Shown: positions 1-8,782, counted from the stretch's first letter. The stretch: 64,000 bases of DNA from Nostoc sp. PCC 7524 (GCF_000316645.1 NC_019684.1:3625501-3689500); one strand, 5' to 3'. A program made the numbers and translations. Notes: generated by a model from the letters alone, not told the origin.

Positions 1-1139
1 CCAGGGGCGACGTACTTGACTACTAGCAGGCGATCGCTTTCATGGAATAATTTTCTTAAAGCGTAACTACCCTCATGACGGGTTGCAGCTAAATCAAATT
101 CCGCCGCTTGTTCTGCTTCTGTTTTCTGAGCAGCTGGCTGGGGTTCTAACTCATTATTAATTGTTGGTTCATGGTGAAATTCATGAATCAACCCATTACT
201 AGACAGCCAACGTTCCGCCAACAACGCCGCCGCACAGCCACTACCAGCCGCCGTAATCGCTTGGCGATATTCATGGTCTTGTACGTCACCCGCCGCAAAG
301 ACACCCTCTACACTGGTTTCTGGTGAACCATGTTTAGTGACGATGTAACCCACCTCATCCAGTTCGATTTGTCCCTTAAACAAAGAAGTATTAGGCGTGT
401 GACCAATGGCATAGAATAAGCCCTTAGCTGTCAGCTTACTTTCTTCTCCAGTTTTGTTATTACGAACTACTATCCCTTCCATGAAGCTGTTACCAAATAT
501 ATCTATGGCTTCGGTGTTCCAATGTACTTGGATTTTGGGATTGCTCAATACCCGGTCTTGCATGGCTTTAGATGCCCGCATCTTATCAGAACGGACTAAC
601 AAGTTAACTTTCGAGCCATACTTAGTTAAATAAATAGATTCTTCCGCCGCCGAGTCGCCAGCCCCAACCACCGCTAAGTCTGCACCGTGAAAAATCGGAG
701 TTGCGCCATCACAAATCGCACAAGCAGAAATTCCCCGACTCCAGAATTGATGTTCACTAGGTAAACCTAAACGCTTGGCTGTCGCACCAGTGGCAATAAT
801 TATAGTATGTGCCTTAACTTCCCTTTCTTCCGAACGGATAGTAAAAGGACGCTGACTCAAATCAACTGATACCACATCTTCAGTATATAATTCAGCCCCC
901 CAACGTTCCGCCTGCGCCTTCATTCTATCCATTAATTCCGGCCCAGTAATTCCTTGTGGGAAACCAGGAAAGTTTTCTACTTCTGTCGTCGTCATTAGTT
1001 GCCCACCAGGCAAACCCCCAGCTTGAAAACCTTCAAATACCACAGGTTTTAGGTTAGCTCGTCCAGCATAAATAGCAGCTGTGTAACCTGCTGGCCCAGA
1101 ACCGATAATTACTAAGTTTTCTACAGTCGGGTTAGTCAT
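1..1139 (-). CDS. NADPH-thioredoxin reductase C (NTRC), C-terminus cut by window edge
   Basis: The protein reads from ATG at 1139 and runs off the window. Residues 13-18 (GSGPAG) are the FAD dinucleotide-binding motif, C140-A-I-C143 is the redox-active CxxC of bacterial thioredoxin reductases, and GAGDSAAEE at 159-167 is the NADPH-binding motif. After the reductase domain the chain continues through an Ala/Glu/Gln-rich linker into a segment reading [19 protein letters not shown], which matches the start of the thioredoxin domain fused in NTRC. Such fusions (known family) pass NADPH electrons to 2-Cys peroxiredoxin in cyanobacteria and chloroplasts. The thioredoxin CGPC site lies beyond position 1 and is not visible. 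The fusion, rather than plain TrxB, is inferred from the linker and the first thioredoxin residues. Confidence 0.9.
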   Translation of the reverse strand, partial: MTNPTVENLVIIGSGPAGYTAAIYAGRANLKPVVFEGFQAGGLPGGQLMTTTEVENFPGFPQGITGPELMDRMKAQAERWGAELYTEDVVSVDLSQRPFTIRSEEREVKAHTIIIATGATAKRLGLPSEHQFWSRGISACAICDGATPIFHGADLAVVGAGDSAAEESIYLTKYGSKVNLLVRSDKMRASKAMQDRVLSNPKIQVHWNTEAIDIFGNSFMEGIVVRNNKTGEESKLTAKGLFYAIGHTPNTSLFKGQIELDEVGYIVTKHGSPETSVEGVFAAGDVQDHEYRQAITAAGSGCAAALLAERWLSSNGLIHEFHHEPTINNELEPQPAAQKTEAEQAAEFDLAATRHEGSYALRKLFHESDRLLVVKYVAP

Positions 1140-1569
1140 AATATTTATACGAACTCATAACGACTACGTTTAGTATAGCATGATATATCCAGGAGTTATG
1201 CAACAGACTGATTCTTTGACATTAGGCGTAGGGCAAGAACTTAAATATTTAGTATTCCCCTCTGCTCCCTTCTGACTTTTCACGGGGTCTGGAAAACCTC
1301 TCTCTAAATCTCTCTCCTACAAGGAGAGAGACTTTGAATGTTCCCCCTTCCCGATGCGGGAAGGGGGTTAGGGGGTTAGGTTTTTCGTGGGCTTTTCCAC
1401 ATAACGTGAAAAGTCAGCTGCTCCCCTGCCGCCGCTCCCAGCCCTAGTTACTATCTTTGAAAGCAACTCAGTATAATTCTTCCTGATGCCACAAAAAACT
1501 ATATGGATATATAAATAAGTAGATGCACCTTAATTAAAAGCAAGCCCCTCAGTTTTTGACTAGGGGCTT
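1140..1569. other. Intergenic region with hairpin-pair repeat
   Basis: No gene seen. It holds a dispersed repeat at about 1300-1400: two adjacent hairpins, one CTCTCTCC/GGAGAGAG and one CCCCCTTCCC/GGGAAGGGGG, followed by GGTTAGGGGGTTAGG. The same family recurs at 3990-4020, 4150-4195 and 7655-7740. Confidence 0.6.
1300..1400. repeat. Dispersed double-hairpin repeat
   Basis: Contains CTCTCTCCTACAAGGAGAGAG-type and CCCCCTTCCCGATGCGGGAAGG-type stem-loops in direct succession, then TTAGG-rich sequence. Near-identical pairs occur elsewhere in this window (7655-7740 in the same orientation, split halves around 3990-4195), so this is a mobile or spreading intergenic element rather than a single terminator. 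Confidence 0.65.
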
Positions 1570-1573
1570 TTAT
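1538..1573 (-). terminator. Rho-independent terminator of the ExoD-like gene
   Basis: An 8-bp perfect stem AAGCCCCT (1542-1549) / AGGGGCTT (1562-1569) with a 12-nt loop is read from the minus strand directly after the stop codon at 1570-1572, and is followed on that strand by a T-containing run (GCTTTTAATTAA). The plus-strand side also has TTTTAT, so it could work in both directions. Confidence 0.7.
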
Positions 1574-2202
1574 CTCAAAATAGATGGCAATAAGCTAGGA
1601 GCTACCCATAAGGCATAACCAATAAATGCAAATAGCATGGTAATTACAACAGTAATGCCATAGCTGATGCAAATTAATAAGCCATCGGATTCAATGGTAG
1701 CGACTGCCAAAAGTAAAATCCCTACTGTGGGAATGGGATTAGTAAAGGGAATGGGTGAGATAAGTAACAGTGTTAACCAAGAGATACACAACCCATTGAT
1801 GCGCCAAGTTAAAGGATTTTCGGCGATTTTAGTCAAGCGGGGACGGGTGATGGATTCTAATACTTTGGTAACACGGCGCAGGTTTTGTAACAGGAACTGA
1901 GCAAAGGGACGAGGAAATTGATAGCGGGCGATGCTTTTCGGTAGCCAAGGCGATCGCCTACCAAGTATCATCTGTACAGATAATAGTAAACACGCAGCTC
2001 CAAAAGGCCCTGTTAATCCCGGTGGCATAGGGAACAAAAAGGGCAAAACTAATAATGTAATGACTAAGCTAAAACCGCGTTCAGATGTCTGTGCCAGAAT
2101 TTCACCGAGAGACAGATGTTGTTCTGCTAGGCGTTGCAGCAGTAACTTAATATCTTGAGAAAATCTCAGGTGTATTTGGCGTGAGTTGATGTGAGTTTTC
2201 AC
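1570..2202 (-). CDS. ExoD-like (exopolysaccharide synthesis) membrane protein
   Basis: This 210-aa protein has the layout of the ExoD family (PF06055): an N-terminal soluble helix region with LSLGEIL and GFSLVITLLVLPFLFP, then a second pair of hydrophobic segments (about residues 140-160 and 165-205). The Pro-rich turn FLFPMPPGLTGP after the first membrane segment is typical. ExoD is named for a rhizobial exopolysaccharide and alkali-sensitivity phenotype; its molecular activity is not established. At least four hydrophobic segments predict an inner-membrane location. It is followed by a clear terminator and has no obvious operon partner. The family call is firm; the role in this organism is inferred. 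Confidence 0.8.
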   Translation of the reverse strand: MKTHINSRQIHLRFSQDIKLLLQRLAEQHLSLGEILAQTSERGFSLVITLLVLPFLFPMPPGLTGPFGAACLLLSVQMILGRRSPWLPKSIARYQFPRPFAQFLLQNLRRVTKVLESITRPRLTKIAENPLTWRINGLCISWLTLLLISPIPFTNPIPTVGILLLAVATIESDGLLICISYGITVVITMLFAFIGYALWVAPSLLPSILR

Positions 2203-2382
2203 AATACCCCGCTCTTTACTTAGCTAAAAGACACTTCAGATTAAATACAAATGCACCCGTAGCTATTCCTTACGTTTCTTTACCATATCAAATTCTTGGG
2301 TAGCACCGCAGATATAGGAAATAGGCAATAGCCACTCTTGCAATAGGTAATAGTTACTCGGCTCCTCTGCTCCCCTGCTTCT

Positions 2383-3303
2383 TCAAACAGGTGGCACAAA
2401 AACAGCAACAGCTTTAGGGATGACGCGGAAATGAGCCGGAGTGTAGGTGGTAATTTCGCCATCGGTGTTGATGGGGCGGGTTTTACGGGTGTAAATTTCT
2501 ATTTCTTGTCCATGCAAGGAGCGGACATTTTGCCGATGAATATGTCTCCCTTTGCGTATAGCAGGTAGTAAGGGAATTATTTGCCACCAGTGTTTAATCT
2601 CTAAACTATAAAGGTCTAGTCTTTGGTCATCAATTTTGGCATCATGCACTATAGCCATACCACCCCCATAGTAGCGGCCATTACCCACAGCAATTTGGAC
2701 TGTCTTGACTCGATAGGATTTACCATTCATCCGAATTTCCGCGCTAAATGGTCGAGATTCCCAAATTACTTGCAATGCTGTAGCAGCATAAGCAAGAACT
2801 CCCCAGCGTTTTTTGACTTCTTTGGTCAGTTTTTGGGTAATTTTTACACTCAATCCTAAACTAGCCACGTTGAAAAAATGTTTACCGTTTACCCAACCTA
2901 AATCAATGCGTCGCAATTCTCCATGAGCAATGATTTCACACGCTTCGGGTAGAGAGTTAGAAATTCCTAAAGTTCTAGCTAAATCATTGGCAGTTCCTAA
3001 AGGTAGAACTCCCAAAGGTAATTGAGTTTCTACTAAAGCATCTACTACGGCATTGAGAGTACCATCACCACCACCAACTATAACTAAGTCAACATGATTT
3101 TTATATTTATGTATAATTTCTGCTAGATGTGAGGGATGTTCTGTTGATTCTTCAGTTAATTGAAAGCCAAGTTTTTGTAAGCAATTAATCGCCTCTAAGA
3201 GTCGATTTTGCCCTTGACGAGCATGACGATTTACTAACAGTAGTGCGTGGGGACTCATGGGGCTTACTCTTTGTGGGGGATATGATGAATTATCCACAAC
3301 CAT
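2383..3303 (-). CDS. YegS/BmrU-like lipid kinase (diacylglycerol kinase catalytic domain)
   Basis: The 306-aa protein carries the diacylglycerol/sphingosine-kinase catalytic signature: GGGDGTLN at 77-84 for nucleotide binding and PLGTANDLA at 101-109. The C-terminal half holds the family beta-sandwich with GNGRYYGGGM and a DGE motif near the end (NTDGEITT). These enzymes transfer ATP phosphate to a membrane lipid, usually diacylglycerol or phosphatidylglycerol. An alternative start at an internal Met (residue 16, MSPHALLL, position 3258) gives a protein of more usual length, because the first 15 residues are not conserved in type. No operon partner is obvious. The substrate cannot be read from the sequence. 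Confidence 0.85.
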   Translation of the reverse strand: MVVDNSSYPPQRVSPMSPHALLLVNRHARQGQNRLLEAINCLQKLGFQLTEESTEHPSHLAEIIHKYKNHVDLVIVGGGDGTLNAVVDALVETQLPLGVLPLGTANDLARTLGISNSLPEACEIIAHGELRRIDLGWVNGKHFFNVASLGLSVKITQKLTKEVKKRWGVLAYAATALQVIWESRPFSAEIRMNGKSYRVKTVQIAVGNGRYYGGGMAIVHDAKIDDQRLDLYSLEIKHWWQIIPLLPAIRKGRHIHRQNVRSLHGQEIEIYTRKTRPINTDGEITTYTPAHFRVIPKAVAVFVPPV

Positions 3304-3641
3304 CTATAAATCACTGTTTTTTCTTGCATCATATAATTTTTTGTTTTTTAAGTTACCAAAAAAATTCTAACAGAAATCTGGTGTAATCTAGCTTAACTTG
3401 ATTATCTCTAGATGTGTCTATGCTGGGGGATGAAATAGCAAAAACAAGAGGAAAGATAGTTATAACTAATTAATTTTTCTTTGATGACGTACAACGTTGG
3501 TTTTGTGATGTTTTTATTTGTCAATTCTCATTGTGGCAGATTGAAAACTGTCCATAGATATCAGGTTATTATTTAAATAGATATCGCCTTTTCCATCATT
3601 GCTGGGGTTGATCCCAAAGTGGGGCTATATGCCTCATTTAT

Positions 3642-3767
3642 ACAGATTTTAAGTTAACTAATAAAACAGGCTTTTTAGTAGATTGTTTTCATGAATTTGC
3701 AAAAAACACAGACTTAATTGTTTTAGGTAAACGGGGAGAAGCCGCAGAGTTTGCATCGGGACACTAG
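3642..3767 (+). pseudogene. Universal stress protein (UspA) remnant
   Basis: The reading frame from 3642 to a TAG at 3765 encodes the fragment HEFAKNTDLIVLGKRGEAA followed by EFASGH. The DLIVLGKRGE part matches the region before the ATP-binding G-x2-G-x9-G(S/T) motif of cyanobacterial UspA proteins. The frame has no start codon, the N-terminal domain is absent upstream, and the ATP-binding tail expected next is replaced by unrelated sequence. I read it as a decayed gene; the match is by eye and short. Confidence 0.45.
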
Positions 3768-3770
3768 CCT

Positions 3771-4024
3771 TTGGGGTTGCTTCCCGTGCAAGAGCGATCG
3801 CACATCATCGTCATGTTTGGATAGTCGTTACCCGTGGACAAGTACAGCGACGCATTACCCACCTTGACTTGCAGCGATTCTGTCAGCATAACCATGAGTC
3901 CTCTTTCACCTTGTCAGCCCAAATTAATCAGGTGGAAAGCCGCATACAGGCGTTAGAATCAGCATTTGCGGTGATTCAGTTAGATACAGACCTAACCCCC
4001 TTCCCTACAAGGGAAGGGGAGTAA
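3771..4024 (+). pseudogene. Unrecognised coding remnant, no start codon
   Basis: A frame open for about 85 codons without ATG reads smoothly (for example TRGQVQRRITHLDLQRF and QINQVESRIQALESAF) and ends when it runs into the CCTAACCCCC hairpin repeat. It abuts the UspA remnant in a different frame. I do not recognise the family. The composition looks like genuine former coding sequence, not spacer, but this is weak evidence. Confidence 0.25.
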
Positions 4025-4030
4025 AGCCGC

Positions 4031-4140
4031 ATTTCTCACAAACAGTAGGGGCAGGTTCACAGATATGCTCAAATCATTCACGAATATTTCGCTCAACCCG
4101 CCCCTACTCTGGACTGAGGTTGCAATAATTGGTGAGAAAT
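4031..4140. repeat. MITE-like nested palindromic element
   Basis: Terminal inverted repeats ATTTCTCAC (4031-4039) and GTGAGAAAT (4132-4140) are perfect. Inside, AGTAGGGGCAGGTT (4044-4057) pairs with AACCCGCCCCTACT (4095-4108) with one mismatch. There is no ORF inside. It sits between the two separated halves of a double-hairpin repeat, which suggests insertion of one element into another. Confidence 0.6.
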
Positions 4141-4241
4141 CCGGGTAAAGCTCAAAGCCTCTCTCCTTGTAGGAGAGAGGTTTGGAGAGAGGTTAGAGTG
4201 TATTGCATACAAACGAGAACTTCTATACTCAAAACACCATC

Positions 4242-4451
4242 ATTCAACCTCAGAACTAGAAGATTCTCCTTTGCAGCAAGAACGTTCTCACTGGAAACAG
4301 GAAAGTTCTCGTTTGCAACAGAAACATTCTCGTTTAGAACAAGAACATTCTCACTGGAAACAAGAATACTTTAGTTTGAAACAGAAACATTCTCGTTTGC
4401 AACACGAAACTTCGGGTTCTGAACATGAAACTTTGAGTTCAAAACAGGAAA
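4242..4451 (+). repeat. 21-bp tandem repeat array, about 10 units
   Basis: Ten degenerate 21-bp units run head to tail, for example ATTCTCGTTTGCAACAGAAA plus C (4305-4325 and neighbours), with a conserved GAAAC/GAAC end and TTCTC start. The period is three heptamers. One frame stays open and reads as a Gln/Glu/Lys-rich heptad pattern, but this follows from the period of 21 and there is no credible start signal, so I annotate it as a repeat and not a gene. Confidence 0.75.
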
Positions 4452-4506
4452 CTTGGAGATAAAAGCTAGAGTGATGAGATTGGGAAGGTAAATGTTCGTG
4501 TTCTCA

Positions 4507-6945
4507 TTAGAGAGAATCGCGTAAATTTGCTAAATTCTCACGCACTCTCACAGTATGAGGATGATTCCCTCCTAAACTTTGCTCGAAAATATTCAAAGCT
4601 TGGGAATACAGGGGTTCGGCTTGGTCGTACTTTCCTTGGGAATAGTAGAGTTTAGCCAAGTTGTTGAGGCTAGTGGCGATATCGGGATGATTATCTCCCA
4701 GCAGGCGTTGTCTAAGTTCTAAAGCTTGGAGATACAAGGGTTCGGCTTGGTCGTACTTTCCTTGGGAATAGTAGAGTTTAGCCAAGTTGTTGAGACTAGT
4801 GGCGACATGGGGATGATTATCTCCCAGCAGGCATTGACACAGTTCTAAAGCTTGGAGATACAGGAATTCGGCTTGGTCGTACTTGCCTTGGGATTCGTAG
4901 AGTCCAGCCAAGTTGTTGAGGCTGGCGGCGACATCGGGATGATTGTCTCCCAGCAGGCGTTGTCTGAGTTTTAAAGCTTGGAGATATAGGGGTTCGGCTT
5001 GGTTGTACTTGCCTTGGGATTCGTAGAGTCCAGCCAAGTTGTGCAAGCTGGTGGCGACAGAGGGATGATTGTCTCCCAGCAGGCGTTGTCTGAGTTTTAA
5101 AGCCTGGAGATACAGGGGTTCGGCTTGGTTGTACTTGCCTTGGGATTCGTAGAGTACGGCCAAGTTGTTGAGGCTGGTGGCGACATGGGGATGATTGTCT
5201 CCCAGCAGGCGTTGTCTGAGTTTTAAAGCCTGGAGATACAGGGGTTCGGCTTGGTCGTACTTTCCTTGGGATTTGTAGAGTAATGCGAAGTTGTTGAGGC
5301 TAGAGGCGATATCCGGATGATTGTCTCCCAGCAGGCGTTTAGAGAGTTCTAAAGCTTGAAGATACAGGGGTTCGGCTTGGTCATACTTTCCTTGGGATTC
5401 GTAGAGTACGGCCAAGTTGTTGAGGCTGGCGGCGACATGAGGATGATTATCTCCTAGCAGACGTTGACAGAGTTCTAAAGCTTGAAGATACAGGGGTTCG
5501 GCTTGGTCGTACTTGCCTTGGGATTCGTAGAGTCCAGCCAAGTTGTTGAGGCTGGTGGCGACATCGGGATGATTGTCTCCCAGCAGGCGTTGTCTGAGTT
5601 CTAAAGATTGGAGTAACAGGGGTTCGGCTTGGTCGTACTTGCCTTGGGATTCGTAGAGTAATGCCAAGTTGTTGAGGCTGGTGGCGACATGAGGATGATT
5701 GTCTCCCAAGCGGTTTTGTACTGTTGATAAACACTGTTGATTCCAAGGTTCGGCTTGGGTATATAACCCTTGTCCTTCATAGAAGTAACCCAAGCCGAAG
5801 AAAGGCGAAATTAAATCTTTATCACTGAGGTGTTGAATGAGATTGTTTGCTACTTCAGCTATGTGTGGTATGGCAAGGAAAACAGCGTTAATTTCTTCAA
5901 GGGTAGGAGTCTCAGAAATTTCTTTAGCAATTGCTACCATTACCTGACAAAACGATCGCTTAAATTCCTCTGCTTGCTCTAAACCTGTAAACTTAGATTG
6001 GAAAAATTCCCGCAGTAGGGGATGTAGTTGATAGATTCCTTCACCTTTGCGCTGGAGTAGATGCAGATTCAATAATTTATCATCCCGAATTTCTTCTAAC
6101 TCATCTTCATCTTTCTCTGTTAAGCACTGTTCTACTAATTTCCAGGGTATGGGTGTGGTTGCAAATAAACTGAGTACACAGCCTAATAACTGATCATCCT
6201 CTGCTAATTCCTGCCAACTCAACTCAAAGGCGGCTTGCACTCCCCTTTGTGCTGTCATATCAGCTTCTGGTTTTACAAGTGCAGGTTGTTCTAATCGCTT
6301 TTTCTCTAAACGCTGCATCATTGCTGATAAGGATAAATCCGGTTTTCGCGCCAGATATCGCCCCACCAACTCTAAACCCAAAGGCAAATACCCCAGCCAT
6401 TCACATAACTGTTTTGCTACATCTAATTCTCTCTCAATTCGCCCTGGTGTTTCTGCTAGCAAAGACCGTAACAACTCCAACGCTGCATCTGGTTGTAATA
6501 CATCTAAAGGTAATTGCTTGATGGCTGCACCCAACTTTTTGCGCGTAGTCATCAACACTTTAAATCTGGAAGATGCGCCCTGTAGGTAAGGTTTGATTTG
6601 CTGGTAATCTGTAACATCATCCACCACCAGCAGCACATTACCCTCACGCCAATACCGCCAGCAGTATTGTACTTGTGCAGGTAAATCAAAATCTTCTGGT
6701 GGGTTTAAATCAAGCTGAGTTCTGGCAAACCGCACCACTTGAACGCCAAAATCCTCAACTTTCGCCTGTAACCAGCACAGTCCACCTTTGTAGTTTTCGT
6801 GCTGAGTCATGGCATATTGCAAGGCGAGTTCTGTTTTACCCAGTCCACCCATTCCCAAAATAGCTGCAATGGCTACTTGGTTATTTTCCTGCAAAAGTTT
6901 ATGGAGTTCTTGCAGTTCTTCATCACGTCCGACAAATTTCACCAC
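4507..6945 (-). CDS. NB-ARC ATPase with C-terminal 42-aa TPR repeats (5' part separated by a stop)
   Basis: The open frame has a GTG start at 6945 (or 6948) and 812 residues. Residues 31-38 GMGGLGKT are the P-loop; VLLVVDDV is Walker B; KVLMTTRKK and LGYLPLGLELVG are further NB-ARC motifs, so this is a STAND NTPase. A winged-helix-like segment follows, then nine near-identical 42-residue TPR units (consensus LYESQGKYDQAEPLYLQAL ... GDNHP), kinesin-light-chain type. The frame upstream of 6945 stays open back to a TGA at 7015-7017 and includes IPQNLPLSGV, the usual lead-in to this domain, so the true gene most likely began at 7473 and is interrupted by that stop. STAND proteins of this type act as signal-responsive switches; the ligand is unknown. 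The strong DNA identity of the TPR units invites copy-number change. Confidence 0.85.
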   Translation of the reverse strand: MVKFVGRDEELQELHKLLQENNQVAIAAILGMGGLGKTELALQYAMTQHENYKGGLCWLQAKVEDFGVQVVRFARTQLDLNPPEDFDLPAQVQYCWRYWREGNVLLVVDDVTDYQQIKPYLQGASSRFKVLMTTRKKLGAAIKQLPLDVLQPDAALELLRSLLAETPGRIERELDVAKQLCEWLGYLPLGLELVGRYLARKPDLSLSAMMQRLEKKRLEQPALVKPEADMTAQRGVQAAFELSWQELAEDDQLLGCVLSLFATTPIPWKLVEQCLTEKDEDELEEIRDDKLLNLHLLQRKGEGIYQLHPLLREFFQSKFTGLEQAEEFKRSFCQVMVAIAKEISETPTLEEINAVFLAIPHIAEVANNLIQHLSDKDLISPFFGLGYFYEGQGLYTQAEPWNQQCLSTVQNRLGDNHPHVATSLNNLALLYESQGKYDQAEPLLLQSLELRQRLLGDNHPDVATSLNNLAGLYESQGKYDQAEPLYLQALELCQRLLGDNHPHVAASLNNLAVLYESQGKYDQAEPLYLQALELSKRLLGDNHPDIASSLNNFALLYKSQGKYDQAEPLYLQALKLRQRLLGDNHPHVATSLNNLAVLYESQGKYNQAEPLYLQALKLRQRLLGDNHPSVATSLHNLAGLYESQGKYNQAEPLYLQALKLRQRLLGDNHPDVAASLNNLAGLYESQGKYDQAEFLYLQALELCQCLLGDNHPHVATSLNNLAKLYYSQGKYDQAEPLYLQALELRQRLLGDNHPDIATSLNNLAKLYYSQGKYDQAEPLYSQALNIFEQSLGGNHPHTVRVRENLANLRDSL

Positions 6946-7014
6946 CCCACTCAGGGGTAAATTTTGCGGTATTTCAGGATTTGACTTTACCCGTTCCTGT
7001 TCGGGCGACTGTAG

Positions 7015-7473
7015 TCAGTTGTATGTGTTGTGCTGTTCCCCAATTGTGATTTGTTGGGCAACCATTGCCCCTTTTTCAGCTTGGATACTTTCTGCTAACT
7101 TGGCAAAGTTATTAACAATTGCTGGCTGCGCTTGAATTTCTGCGGCTAATTTTTGAATTTTCTCAGCACTCTGGGACTGATCTTGATTGATTGTGGCTTC
7201 TACTTCCCGCACTGATTGAGCAATTTCGGTATCTGTATCGGCTGCGGCTTTCAACTCCAACACAGCTTGACCATAATCTAACGGCTGCTGTGTGTTTTCC
7301 TGTGACGTATTCGCTAGTAAGGGGACTTTATTTTTCTTTTTTAGCTGTGCGATTAACTCATTACTTTTTTCTAATGCTGCTTCCCCCAGCTTTTCGCCTG
7401 TTTTTTCTAAAGCCTTAGTTAAAACTATAGTAGCGATCGCAGTTCCTACGGCTGTTAATGTTACTGCTTCCAT
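7015..7473 (-). CDS. N-terminal (effector-associated-like) part of the NB-ARC/TPR protein
   Basis: This 152-aa frame begins MEAVTLTAVGTAIATIV and continues as an Ala/Lys/Glu-rich helical region (LTKALEKTGEKLGEAALEKS) and ends GEQHNTYN before TGA at 7015-7017. It lies in the same frame as the downstream ATPase: the next codons run open into the NB-ARC lead-in. Comparable N-terminal regions are fused directly to NB-ARC/TPR or caspase-like proteins in filamentous cyanobacteria, from general knowledge of the family. It is therefore either the 5' half of a gene broken by a nonsense change or one of a split pair. On its own it has no recognised catalytic motif. Confidence 0.6.
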   Translation of the reverse strand: MEAVTLTAVGTAIATIVLTKALEKTGEKLGEAALEKSNELIAQLKKKNKVPLLANTSQENTQQPLDYGQAVLELKAAADTDTEIAQSVREVEATINQDQSQSAEKIQKLAAEIQAQPAIVNNFAKLAESIQAEKGAMVAQQITIGEQHNTYN

Positions 7474-7933
7474 AATTTAACAATAATATTGCGAGATTAT
7501 ACTGATTTTTCTCAGCATAACAGTTTCTCAACAGAGAAAAAAGCACAAATTATATAGCGTCTCTCTTTGTAGGAGCTACGGTGTACACACAAGTTTTCAA
7601 TTTGCACTATGAAACCACATCTCGCCTAGAACAGCAATTCAGTATTCCTAGAAGAACCCCTCCCCCAGCCCCTCCCCTGCAAGGAGAGGGGAGTTTTGCT
7701 CCCCCTTCCCTAGTAGGGAAGGGGGTTGGGGGGTTAGGTTTTTCATTCCTGAATCGATGCTCTAGAACAGCATGACAAAATTTAATTATTCATTAAAAAG
7801 AAAAAGGCAAAAGATAAGCGGTAAAATTTTGTACTTTTACCTTTTATCTTTTACCTAAGATCCCAGTAGTCGTCATCTGGGGAAAACTGTGAAAACTTAC
7901 CTATGAAGGGTGTAGGGGTCGAATATTCACCAA
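7474..7933. other. Spacer with dispersed repeats
   Basis: No gene. It holds a double-hairpin repeat (7655-7740) and, at 7795-7858, a purine-rich stretch in which GGTAAAA and TTTTACC segments can pair. The latter lies just downstream of cmpD on the minus strand and could end its transcript, but it also looks like the generic filler seen between many genes of this group. Confidence 0.5.
7655..7740. repeat. Dispersed double-hairpin repeat, second copy
   Basis: CCCCTCCCCTGCAAGGAGAGG and CCCCCTTCCCTAGTAGGGAAGG stem-loops occur in succession, followed by GGGGTTAGGTTTTTC. The order and the tail match the copy at 1300-1400. Confidence 0.65.
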
Positions 7934-8782
7934 CTAACCGACATCATCATGGGCGAACCGGTTAAAGAGGAAATCTAAAGCATAGTTCCGCAGCTGATAA
8001 TATTGTGGATCTTCCATGATGCGGGCGCGATCGCGAGGACGAGAAAAAGGAATTTCCATCACTTCCCCAATCTTGGCGTGTGGGCCATTGGTCATCATCA
8101 CTAATTTATCTGCTAAAAACAACGCCTCATCGATGTCGTGGGTAATCATCAACACAGTACAGCGATTTTCGTTCCAAATCTTCAGCAGTTCTTCCTGTAA
8201 TTCCTCTTTGGTAATTGCGTCTAATGCACCAAAGGGTTCGTCTAAAATTAGTACCTTGGGACGAATTGCCAAAGCACGAGCAATAGAAACCCGTTGTCTC
8301 ATACCGCCGGACATTTGGGTGGGTTTCTTGTCCATCGCATCGGCTAATCCTACCATTGCTAGGTGTTCCCGGACAATCGCCCGTTTTTCGGCTTCGATTT
8401 TGTTGGGGTAAACAGCGTTAACTGCTAAGTAGATGTTTTCAAAAGCTGTCCGCCAAGGTAGCAAAGCATAGTTTTGAAAGACTACCATTCTATCGGGGCC
8501 TGGTTTGGTGATGGGTTGACCTTCTAATAAAACTTGACCCGTGGTAGGAGTGTTAAAACCAGACACCATGTTTAACAGTGTGGATTTACCACAGCCAGAG
8601 TGACCAATGACACAAATGAATTCACCCTGTTCTACGTTGAGGTTTACGCCATCAAGGACTGTGAATGGGCCTTTCTTGGTGGGATAGACTTTGGTAACGT
8701 CTTTGATTTCTAAGAATGGTCTGGAGTTGGCGAAGGTGGATGTTGGTTGTCTGTCTCTGAGGGTTGTGCTGCGGTTTTGCAT
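7934..8782 (-). CDS. cmpD: Bicarbonate (nitrate-family) ABC transporter ATPase CmpD
   Basis: ATPase subunit of a CmpABCD/NrtABCD-type importer. Walker [13 protein letters not shown] signature MSGGMRQR and Walker B VLILDEPFG are present, with the H-loop in MITHDIDEA. I start it at 8782 (MQNRSTTLRDRQ, 282 aa), which gives the family length. The frame is open to 9025, but the added residues read LTSIFTP-like repeats and are simply the translation of the 21-bp tandem repeat and other spacer repeats, so they are unlikely to be protein. The order A-B-C-D on the minus strand implies one operon. Assignment to Cmp and not Nrt rests on CmpA. Confidence 0.85.
   Translation of the reverse strand: MQNRSTTLRDRQPTSTFANSRPFLEIKDVTKVYPTKKGPFTVLDGVNLNVEQGEFICVIGHSGCGKSTLLNMVSGFNTPTTGQVLLEGQPITKPGPDRMVVFQNYALLPWRTAFENIYLAVNAVYPNKIEAEKRAIVREHLAMVGLADAMDKKPTQMSGGMRQRVSIARALAIRPKVLILDEPFGALDAITKEELQEELLKIWNENRCTVLMITHDIDEALFLADKLVMMTNGPHAKIGEVMEIPFSRPRDRARIMEDPQYYQLRNYALDFLFNRFAHDDVG

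Larger units (their letters stand above)
3304..4506. other. Long degenerate spacer
   Basis: About 1.2 kb without an intact gene. It contains a UspA-like remnant (3642-3767), an unrecognised open stretch (3771-4024), a nested palindromic element (4031-4140), halves of the double-hairpin repeat (about 3990-4020 and 4150-4195) and a 21-bp tandem repeat (4242-4451). The upstream 3304-3640 part is AT-rich and shows nothing recognisable. Confidence 0.6.

Noticed and set aside
4129..4462. Two overlapping small frames with coiled-coil-like repeats
   Set aside because: Period of 21 bp keeps the frame open by itself, and neither has a ribosome-binding site; kept as a repeat.
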